From Labrenzia sp. VG12 (GTDB lineage: Bacteria; Pseudomonadota; Alphaproteobacteria; Rhizobiales; Stappiaceae), in the NCBI RefSeq assembly GCF_002237595.1, contig NZ_CP022529.1, positions 3,534,001 through 3,598,000 on the forward strand: DNA of 64,000 nt. Direction: 5' to 3'. How positions within the stretch are numbered: position 1 is the stretch's first letter; every line of letters begins with the position of its first letter. A program made the position numbers and the translations under genes. Positions 38,803 to 45,839 of this stretch are shown piece after piece. The notes under the pieces are model-generated. The model ran no database searches. It was given only the letters and a program-made list of their open reading frames with translations, and was not told where the DNA came from.

Positions 38803-39807
38803 CTAACAGCCAAAGCGCTGCAGGTAGTCCTGCGGCGCAACTCCCTTCTTCCGCTGAAAGGCCCGCCGCATCCGTTCCGCGTTTCCGAACCCGAACAGGT
38901 GCGGCAACTCCGCCAACCGGGCTTCACCACGTTGCATGGCTTCGCAGGCCGCCTCCACGCGCAAATCTTCAACAAATCGGGCCGGGCTCATGCCCATGAC
39001 TTTTGAAAACTTGCGGGCGAAATTCCGTTCACTCATATGCACCTTCTCGGCCAGCCGCGGAACGGACAGATCGGCCGCCAGATCCGCCATGATGTCCGTG
39101 ACCAGGGCATCAAAAACATCGCCGCTGCATTCCATTTGCCTTGCAAGCGCGGAACTGAACTGCTGCTGGCCACCCGTCCGGCGCACATAGAGCACCAGAG
39201 ACTGCGCCAGCCGCAAGGCTTCGGCCCGGCCCAGATCCTCCTCGACCATGGCAAGCGCCATATCGATGCCAGCGGTCACGCCGGCTGATGTCCAGACCTT
39301 GCCGTCTTTTTCAAAGATGGAGTTTTCGTTGAGCTTTATGTCCGGATACCGGCGCTGCAGATCGGAACACGCCATCCAATGGGTGGTCGCCCGTTTGCCA
39401 TTCAGGTGCCCGCCTGTCGCAAGAATAAAGGCACCAAGACAAATAGACCCGATGCGCCGGACGCGGCCAGACATCTCGGACAGAAAGATCTGCAAACCGT
39501 CCGACTTTGCAGCCTCCAGCGCACTGTTGCCGCCGGAAACCAGAAGCGTGTCCGGGGGATCGCTTGCGCAGGTCTTGAACGTTCCCGTATCAAGCGAGAT
39601 CCCGGCATCGGTGACAACGGGACCGCCACGCTCCGACAGCAGGTCAATCTCGTAGGCCTTGCAGCCAGGCAGCCCGTTTTCATCCGGAAAGCGGGCATCG
39701 TTGAACACCTGCAACGGTCCGATCACATCAATCAGCTTCGTCCGATCGAACAGGACAAAGGCGACCCGGCGTCTGTGTTGACCAATATTGGCAGAAAAGG
39801 TGGGCAT
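38803..39807 (-). CDS. GlxA-type AraC transcriptional regulator with DJ-1/PfpI domain
   Basis: The 334-residue regulator joins an N-terminal class-I amidotransferase-like domain (VAFVLFDRTKLIDVIGPLQ, LLVSGG, GSICLGAFILATGG) to a C-terminal AraC helix-turn-helix pair (LSVPRLAEKVHMSERNFARKFSKVMGMSPARF ... FGFGNAERMRRAFQRKKGVAPQDY). ATG 39807 is chosen, since a longer frame would overlap the divergent DUF1272 gene. It converges on the NMT1-type importer operon and is a candidate regulator of it, an inference from position. Confidence 0.85.
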   Translation of the reverse strand: MPTFSANIGQHRRRVAFVLFDRTKLIDVIGPLQVFNDARFPDENGLPGCKAYEIDLLSERGGPVVTDAGISLDTGTFKTCASDPPDTLLVSGGNSALEAAKSDGLQIFLSEMSGRVRRIGSICLGAFILATGGHLNGKRATTHWMACSDLQRRYPDIKLNENSIFEKDGKVWTSAGVTAGIDMALAMVEEDLGRAEALRLAQSLVLYVRRTGGQQQFSSALARQMECSGDVFDALVTDIMADLAADLSVPRLAEKVHMSERNFARKFSKVMGMSPARFVEDLRVEAACEAMQRGEARLAELPHLFGFGNAERMRRAFQRKKGVAPQDYLQRFGC

Positions 39808-39874
39808 GATGGCATTTATGACAGAGCGCTTGCGAGACAACAATGGCCCAGGACCTGACTTGAAGGAGAGAGCC

Positions 39875-40189
39875 ATGCTCGAGCTGCGCCCCAACTGCGA
39901 ATTATGCGACTGCGATCTGCCGCCGCATTCCTCAGAAGCCCGAATCTGCAGCTACGAATGCACCTATTGTGCGGATTGCGTCGACACGGTTCTCAAGGAT
40001 GTCTGCCCGAAATGCGGTGGCAACTTCGTACCGAGGCCAATACGGCCCCAATCCGCCTGGCGGCCCGACCGCAAGCTGGGCCTTTGCAACAATCCTGCCG
40101 GTGAAAAGCGCTATCACACGCCCTACACCCGCGAAAACATCGAGGAATTCGCCAGCCAGCTGAAGGATGTACAACCGGACAAACGATGA
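39875..40189 (+). CDS. DUF1272 cysteine-rich protein
   Basis: The 104-residue protein has a zinc-ribbon-like layout: ELRPNCELCDCDLPP, then ICSYECTYCADCV, then CPKCGGNFVPRP. Eight or more cysteines in CxxC-type pairs fit binding of two metal ions, and this pattern is the DUF1272 signature. Its function is not known. ATG 39875 follows GAAGGAGAGAGCC. It is divergent from the GlxA-type regulator, with about 70 bases between starts. Confidence 0.85.
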   Translation: MLELRPNCELCDCDLPPHSSEARICSYECTYCADCVDTVLKDVCPKCGGNFVPRPIRPQSAWRPDRKLGLCNNPAGEKRYHTPYTRENIEEFASQLKDVQPDKR

Positions 40190-40242
40190 GCGAATCTTGT
40201 GTCGCGCTGCAGCTCTTCAGCCGATTTTCCAGAGCCAGGACC

Positions 40243-41295
40243 TTAGCAGGTGCCTTCACTCGCAAGGTTTCCCGGCGCTGCCGTGCTCCTGCGCACCACA
40301 AGCCAGGGCTCCAGTTGAACACTCGCCGTTTTTGGCTGCCCACCCTGCAAAAGGTTCAACAGCAGCTGTGCCGCCTGTTCCCCGACCGCGCGGCGCGGCT
40401 GGTGGATCGTCGTCAGAGGCGGCACGAAGTGGCCTGCAATATCGATATCGTCGAAACCGACCACCGACACGTCTTCCGGCACGCTGAAACCGGCTTCACT
40501 CAACGTCGAAATGAAACCGAAGGCGGCGCGATCACTGGCACAGAAAACAGCCGTTGGCCTGTCCTTCAGGGCAAGCCAGCCTTCCGCCGCCTGGCTGCCC
40601 GATTCCAGAGTGTAGTCACCTTCAAAGACCCAGGCCTTTTCAGCCTCCAGTCCGGCACCTGAGAGCGTTGCCCTGAAACCTTCCAGTCGGTCGCGTCCGG
40701 GCTTGTGCGACAACAGCCCGGTGACATGTCCGATGGTCTTGTGGCCAAGTGCCAGCAGATGCGACACGGCAAGATCCGCTCCAAGCAGATTGTTGACGAC
40801 GGCAATGGGCACAGTCGGGTCATCACTCCATTCGCCCGCCGTAACGATTGGTGGCAGTTTTGGATTGGCGGCCCGAATGCCGGCAATCGAAAAATGCCCG
40901 TCCATGATGACAATGCCGTCGCAATTGTTCTGGCTAAAGAACTCGTTGAGATTTGAGCGTGCCATTGACGGCTTGCGCGTATCTGCGATCAGAACCTTGA
41001 GATTGCGGTCGGCGCAGACGGTCTCGATCCCTTGCAGGATATTGGAGAAGTGCGAATTGCCGATATCGGGGACGAGGGCAACGATCGCGCCTGTGTCCCG
41101 GCGGCGCAGATTGCGGGCCGCGTGATTGAGCACATAGCCGGTTTCCTCGACCGCACGGGCAACCTTGTTGCGGGTTTCTTCCGACACACGATCGGGCATG
41201 GACAGGGCCCGGCTGACCGTCGCAGTGGAGACCTTGGCTGCACGAGCGACATCCTGGACCGTTGGATTTGTTTTTTTTGGGCTCGAATTGCTCAT
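40243..41295 (-). CDS. LacI-family transcriptional regulator
   Basis: The 350-residue protein has an N-terminal LacI helix-turn-helix and hinge (PTVQDVARAAKVSTATVSRALSMPDRVSEETR...NHAARNLRRRDT) and a periplasmic-binding-like sensor domain. Such regulators usually sense sugars or purines. No sugar-catabolic genes flank it, so its target is not evident here. A small conserved protein gene diverges from it 115 bases upstream. Confidence 0.9.
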   Translation of the reverse strand: MSNSSPKKTNPTVQDVARAAKVSTATVSRALSMPDRVSEETRNKVARAVEETGYVLNHAARNLRRRDTGAIVALVPDIGNSHFSNILQGIETVCADRNLKVLIADTRKPSMARSNLNEFFSQNNCDGIVIMDGHFSIAGIRAANPKLPPIVTAGEWSDDPTVPIAVVNNLLGADLAVSHLLALGHKTIGHVTGLLSHKPGRDRLEGFRATLSGAGLEAEKAWVFEGDYTLESGSQAAEGWLALKDRPTAVFCASDRAAFGFISTLSEAGFSVPEDVSVVGFDDIDIAGHFVPPLTTIHQPRRAVGEQAAQLLLNLLQGGQPKTASVQLEPWLVVRRSTAAPGNLASEGTC

Positions 41296-41410
41296 TCTGG
41301 TCAGGTTTGCCGCAAAAGTCTGAGAATACGGTCTAATGTCTTAGCCACGTTCTTTAGCACATTTGGCAGAAGCAGCCACAATCGGCACGACGACGGAAAC
41401 GGAGAGACCC

Positions 41411-41713
41411 ATGGCCGGGACTTTTGACCTCGACCTGTCAGCCAGCGCCCCCCGGGAAGATTTGCCGCCACCCATGAAGGCACTCTGGTGGCTGAAGAAA
41501 GGCGGATTTCGACTTGGTCCCGAGTGGCATGAAGCGCATGAGATCTGCCAGACCGCTGAAGGCGAACCGGCATACGACTGGATCCACGGCCTCTGCCATC
41601 TCATCGAGGCAGACCACGGCAACGCAGCCTACTGGTTCCGTCGGGCCGGCCGGACCCCGGCCACACAAGATCCGCAAGACATCTGGAGGGAGATTGCCGC
41701 ATCGCTGGGTTGA
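41411..41713 (+). CDS. Small conserved protein with HEAHE and YWFRRAG motifs
   Basis: This 100-residue protein has ALWWLKKGGFRLGPEWHEAHEICQ, then YDWIHGLCHLIEADHGNAAYWFRRAGR. Similar proteins with the same 'AHE...WIHaylH..EGD..NA.YWyRRAGr' pattern are spread through bacteria. The two histidine clusters hint at helical packing or metal binding, related in style to DUF309. No function is known to me. ATG 41411 follows GGAGAGACCC. It stands alone between the LacI regulator and the hybrid kinase. Confidence 0.72.
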   Translation: MAGTFDLDLSASAPREDLPPPMKALWWLKKGGFRLGPEWHEAHEICQTAEGEPAYDWIHGLCHLIEADHGNAAYWFRRAGRTPATQDPQDIWREIAASLG

Positions 41714-41804
41714 TCGCAGCAAGCCCTTACGCCCACACGCCTCCTCCATTCGGACTAAACGAGAGCAGTTCAGTCTCCGGGCAATTTGATTTACTCTCCC
41801 GCGC

Positions 41805-43772
41805 ATGGAGGAAACAGACCAGCTCAAGGCACAGATCGACCTGCTTCAGGCAGCGCTCGATCACATCAATCAGGGCTTCACCGTGTTTGACAGCGATCTG
41901 CGTCTGGTCGCCTGGAACCGTGGCCTTTACGACATGCTCGACATGCCGGAGGAGATCGTCAGGCGCGGCTCCCATCTGGAAGCCTTTATTCGCGTCAACG
42001 CGGAGCGTGGCGAATACGGCGAAGGCGACATCGAAGGCAAGATCGCCCGCCGGATCGAGCGCGCCAGGCTCTTCGAACCGCACTATTTCGAACGCGTGCG
42101 TCCGAACGGCCAGATCATTGCCGTCTCGGGCACCCCGCTGCCGCAGGGCGGATTCGTGACCATCTATTCGGACGTCACCGAGGAACGTCGGCGGCAGGAA
42201 AAGCTGGAGCAGACCGTCGAGGAACGCACGCGTGCGCTTCAGCAGTCGGAAGACTGGCTGCGCCTGGTCACCGACAACATTCCCGCCCTGATCGCCTATC
42301 TGTCACCCGGCCCGGTCTTCCGCTTCGCCAACCGGCGATATGCAGACTGGTTCGGCCAGTCCGTTGCCTCCATCGCCGGCAAGCGGGCGCCCGATGTTGT
42401 TGGCGACGATCTGTTTGCGGAGATTGCGCCGCATATCGAAAAGGCCTTTGAGGGCAACGCGGTCAGTTATGAATACCAGCGCAGTCGTCCTGACGGCACC
42501 CTCGCCTACATGCGCTCCACGCTGATCCCCGACATGACCCAGGACGGTCGCACCCTCGGCATTTTCGTGCTGTCGCTCGACGCCACCGACCAGAAACAGG
42601 CTGAAGCGGCCCTGGTGCAGTCGCAGCGCATGGACGCGGTCGGCAAACTGACCGGTGGTCTCGCCCACGATTTCAACAATCTCCTGGCGATCCTGATGGG
42701 CAACCTGCTCAGCCTTGGGCGACTGGAGGAACCTGTCGACAAGGAGGCCCTCGACAAGAAACTGTCGCCGATGCTGGATGCCACCAAGCGCGGTTCGGAA
42801 CTGATCCAGCGCCTTCTGGCGTTCAGCCGGGGCAAGGCGATTGATCCGCAAACCGTCCCGCTCGCGGATGTCATTGCCGGCACCAGCCGCCTTCTTGAAG
42901 GGTCGCTGCCCTCCTCGATCACCTTGAACATCCATGCGGACGACCGGCAGGTCGCAGCCTGCATCGATCCGACCCAGATGGAAACGGCCCTGATCAACCT
43001 TGCGTTCAATGCGCGCGATGCCATGCCCGACGGCGGCCAGCTCACGATCTCGCTGGACGAGACCGTGCTGGAGACGCAAGAAGCAAAAGATCTCGGCATC
43101 GCAGCCGGCCCCTATGCGCGGATTGCCGTTGAAGATACGGGCGGCGGCATGGATGCAGATACCCAGCTCAAGGTCTTTGAACCGTTTTTCACGACCAAGA
43201 GCTTTGGCACAGGGAGCGGCCTTGGCCTGTCCATGGTCTATGGTTTCATCCGCCAGTCGGGCGGCGCCATTCAGATCAGCAGCGCGCTCGGTGTCGGAAC
43301 CTTCATGACGCTCTATCTGCCGCTCGTTCGCCTGCAGGACCCAGAGGACCAGGCCCGCGACAAGAGCAAGGCCCGATCGCTCAAGCGCGGCCAGGGAGAG
43401 CTTCTGCTCCTGGTGGAGGATGATCCGGATGTTGCCGCGGCCGTGACCGATCAACTTCAAAACCTCGGCTACAGTGTGCTGCTTGCGGAGAGCGCGGATG
43501 ATGCCCGGACACTGGCCCTGGACCTTCCGGAACTGAAGGGCGTGTTGAGCGACATCATCATGCCGGGCCAGGTCAACGGCCTCGCTCTTGCCAGGGAGAT
43601 CCGGCGCGAGCGTTCGGATCTCGGCATCGCGCTGATGTCCGGATATGCCGACTGGTCAAGCCTTGCCGGGCAGGGCCAGACGTGTGAATTTCCGGTCTTG
43701 GCGAAACCCTTCGCAGATGCTCAACTCGCAGACGCCGTTCAGCAGATTCTCTCATTGAATTCCAAGGGATAG
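41805..43772 (+). CDS. Hybrid sensor histidine kinase with two PAS domains and a receiver
   Basis: The 655-residue protein has two PAS domains (~13-130 and ~145-265), a short coiled coil between them, a dimerisation domain with His288 (GGLAHDFNNLL), an HATPase domain (NARDAMPD, EDTGGGMD, GLGLSMVYGF), and a C-terminal receiver with Asp583 (VLSDIIMPG). No membrane segment is seen, so it senses in the cytoplasm, possibly through PAS-bound ligands. The response regulator gene follows after 9 bases, so phosphorelay inside this pair is likely. Confidence 0.92.
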   Translation: MEETDQLKAQIDLLQAALDHINQGFTVFDSDLRLVAWNRGLYDMLDMPEEIVRRGSHLEAFIRVNAERGEYGEGDIEGKIARRIERARLFEPHYFERVRPNGQIIAVSGTPLPQGGFVTIYSDVTEERRRQEKLEQTVEERTRALQQSEDWLRLVTDNIPALIAYLSPGPVFRFANRRYADWFGQSVASIAGKRAPDVVGDDLFAEIAPHIEKAFEGNAVSYEYQRSRPDGTLAYMRSTLIPDMTQDGRTLGIFVLSLDATDQKQAEAALVQSQRMDAVGKLTGGLAHDFNNLLAILMGNLLSLGRLEEPVDKEALDKKLSPMLDATKRGSELIQRLLAFSRGKAIDPQTVPLADVIAGTSRLLEGSLPSSITLNIHADDRQVAACIDPTQMETALINLAFNARDAMPDGGQLTISLDETVLETQEAKDLGIAAGPYARIAVEDTGGGMDADTQLKVFEPFFTTKSFGTGSGLGLSMVYGFIRQSGGAIQISSALGVGTFMTLYLPLVRLQDPEDQARDKSKARSLKRGQGELLLLVEDDPDVAAAVTDQLQNLGYSVLLAESADDARTLALDLPELKGVLSDIIMPGQVNGLALAREIRRERSDLGIALMSGYADWSSLAGQGQTCEFPVLAKPFADAQLADAVQQILSLNSKG

Positions 43773-43781
43773 GAAACAGCC

Positions 43782-44507
43782 TTGCAGACACGCTCCGCAT
43801 CGGCCGGCAGGCGCCAGGTTTTCATCGTCGACGACGAGCCGGAAATCGGCAACCTGCTGACCGAGGCCATGCAGCAATTCGAGATGGATGGCCGGAATTT
43901 CTCAACGGCGCGGGAGGTCCTGTCTGCCCTCGACCTCGAGACGCCCGATGCCTGTATCATCGACCTGGGTCTGCCGGACATGGAAGGCATGGCATTGATC
44001 AACGAGATCCGCCGGCGCTCGTCGGTGCCGATCATCGTGCTTTCCGCACGTGGCCACGCGACCGACCGGGTCATGGGTCTCGAACTTGGCGCCGACGACT
44101 ATGTGGTCAAGCCCTTCGACCCGAGAGAGGTCGTTGCCCGGATCCGGTCCATTCTGCGCCGTTCCGCGGAACAGGCACCGGCCACAGCGAAACTGGAAGT
44201 GGCCCGTTTCGAGGGGTGGACCTATCAGCCGACCTCTCACGGTCTGACATCGCCCGAGGGTGAAGAGACCTTTCTTTCGACCGGCGAAGCTACCCTGCTG
44301 GAGGCGTTGCTCCGCGCTCCGAAACGCGTGCTCACGCGCGACTATCTGCTCGAACATGGCGGCCGGGACGAAAGCCTCGACCGATCCATCGATGTGCGCG
44401 TGTCACGCCTGCGCAAGAAACTGACCCGCAAGGGCGAGGCAGAAGTCATCCGCACCATTTACGGATCCGGTTACATGTTTGCCACGGACGTCGACTGGTC
44501 GTCTTGA
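43782..44507 (+). CDS. OmpR-family response regulator
   Basis: The 241-residue regulator has an N-terminal receiver (VFIVDDEPEIGN, Asp61 in CIIDLGLPD, VLSARGH, VVKPFDPREV) and a C-terminal winged-helix DNA-binding domain (VLTRDYLLEHGGRDESLDRSIDVRVSRLRKKL...IYGSGYMF). The start is a TTG at 43782 behind an AGGA; no ATG is available before the receiver begins. It is co-transcribed with the hybrid kinase. Confidence 0.9.
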   Translation: MQTRSASAGRRQVFIVDDEPEIGNLLTEAMQQFEMDGRNFSTAREVLSALDLETPDACIIDLGLPDMEGMALINEIRRRSSVPIIVLSARGHATDRVMGLELGADDYVVKPFDPREVVARIRSILRRSAEQAPATAKLEVARFEGWTYQPTSHGLTSPEGEETFLSTGEATLLEALLRAPKRVLTRDYLLEHGGRDESLDRSIDVRVSRLRKKLTRKGEAEVIRTIYGSGYMFATDVDWSS

Positions 44508-44587
44508 TGCTGCCCCGCCTAAGCTTCTAACCGAACATTTCCGGGACCCCTCGGTCGCCAACACAAGAGGGCTGGATCAGCGCCGTT

Positions 44588-45538
44588 TCAGGGTGTGAAT
44601 TCGCCGCAGAGGCAGGCTTCCAGCCGTTGCCTGCGACCCGCCGGATCAGATGCGAAGGCAAGCGTATAGGCAAGCTTGGCATAGGCCGCTTCGACCGTCA
44701 TGTCGCGGCCGTCGACAACATCATGGTCCAGCAATATTTGCGCCGCCGCATAGGTCCCGAGCGCCATGCCGCCCTCGGGACACTGGCTGACGCCGACAAC
44801 CGGAATCCGACGCGATTGGGCAATTTCAAGAGCAACCCTCAGTCCCTGCGTGTCCGGTGCTGTGCCCGAGCCGAAGCAGCGCAGCACCAGGCCGTCGCAG
44901 GTTTCGGCCGCATGCTGGAGCAGCGACGCCGGCATGCCGGGCGCCATCGCGATGATGCCGATGGCAGGCGTGCCGACACAATGAAGGTTCGGTTCCCCGG
45001 CGCGCTGAAGAGGTGGAATGTCGCTGGGATCGGCGCTGAACCCGTCAAATGCGCGCGAATGGGATTTGCGGACACGGCCACCATGCAGCTTCTTGCCGGC
45101 AAACTGCACCCAGACACCCGCTGCCGTCGCCTGCACCAGCTGGAAGGCCTCGATGAGATTGCGCACCCCGTCGTTGCCATCCACGGTCAGCGGCAGCATG
45201 GCCCCGGTCAGGACCACCGGAATGCGAAGACCCTCCAATGCAAAGCAGAGCGCCGCGGACGTATAGGCAAGCGTGTCCGTACCGTGGGTCACCACGACAC
45301 CCTCGAAGGCGTGCTGGTGCGCATGAATAACACGGGCGATACGGTTCCAGTCCTCCGGCGTGGCATTCGCGCTGTCGATCAGCGGTTCCAGAACCTCAAG
45401 TGCGATCTCCTCGGGCAGCTTGCCCTCGGCTTGCAATGCCACGACAGCGTCTTCGACAACGCCGCGGCGCGGCGCAAAGCCGGCCCCGGTTTGCGCCATG
45501 CCGATGGTGCCGCCGGTATGAACCAGTAGAATGCGCAT
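44588..45538 (-). CDS. Asparaginase (type I-like)
   Basis: The 316-residue enzyme has the two threonine motifs of the family, HTGGTIGM at the N-terminus and VTHGTDTLAYTSAAL, so it should hydrolyse asparagine to aspartate and ammonia. No signal peptide is seen, and type I cytoplasmic enzyme fits. ATG 45538 follows GGGAGGAAAC. Glutaminase or other amidase activity is possible. It is transcribed alone, with about 300 bases without genes upstream. Confidence 0.86.
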   Translation of the reverse strand: MRILLVHTGGTIGMAQTGAGFAPRRGVVEDAVVALQAEGKLPEEIALEVLEPLIDSANATPEDWNRIARVIHAHQHAFEGVVVTHGTDTLAYTSAALCFALEGLRIPVVLTGAMLPLTVDGNDGVRNLIEAFQLVQATAAGVWVQFAGKKLHGGRVRKSHSRAFDGFSADPSDIPPLQRAGEPNLHCVGTPAIGIIAMAPGMPASLLQHAAETCDGLVLRCFGSGTAPDTQGLRVALEIAQSRRIPVVGVSQCPEGGMALGTYAAAQILLDHDVVDGRDMTVEAAYAKLAYTLAFASDPAGRRQRLEACLCGEFTP

Positions 45539-45839
45539 GTTTCCTCCCACGACCGAGACAGCACCTGACGGGCGCCTGCGTCCGGTTTGCGGGCGTCATA
45601 CCGGATTTGCCGCCCCCTCGCCATCCCCGGAAACAGCCTGGCTGCCAGTTCCGGCAGATCGTCTCCGATATGCTGTGGAGGGTGCTTCAGGTCCCGACCA
45701 CGATACCAACGAGGCGCGGGAAGCACCGCGCAAGTGTTTCCCGCCCCCTACCGGACACCATCGCCCTGAAAGACAACAGCCCAAACAAAAAGGCGGGAGG
45801 AACATGCCTCCCGCCTCTCTTTGACTTGTTTGGTTTGCC
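45539..45839. other. Gene-free spacer between asparaginase and TRAP genes
   Basis: These 301 bases hold the asparaginase promoter side and the terminator of the TRAP operon (45784-45815). I see no gene and no other structured element. Confidence 0.5.
45784..45815 (-). terminator. Terminator of the TRAP operon
   Basis: GGCGGGAGG (45792-45800) pairs with CCTCCCGCC (45807-45815) around AACATG. On the minus strand the stem is followed by TTTTTGTTT. Confidence 0.88.
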
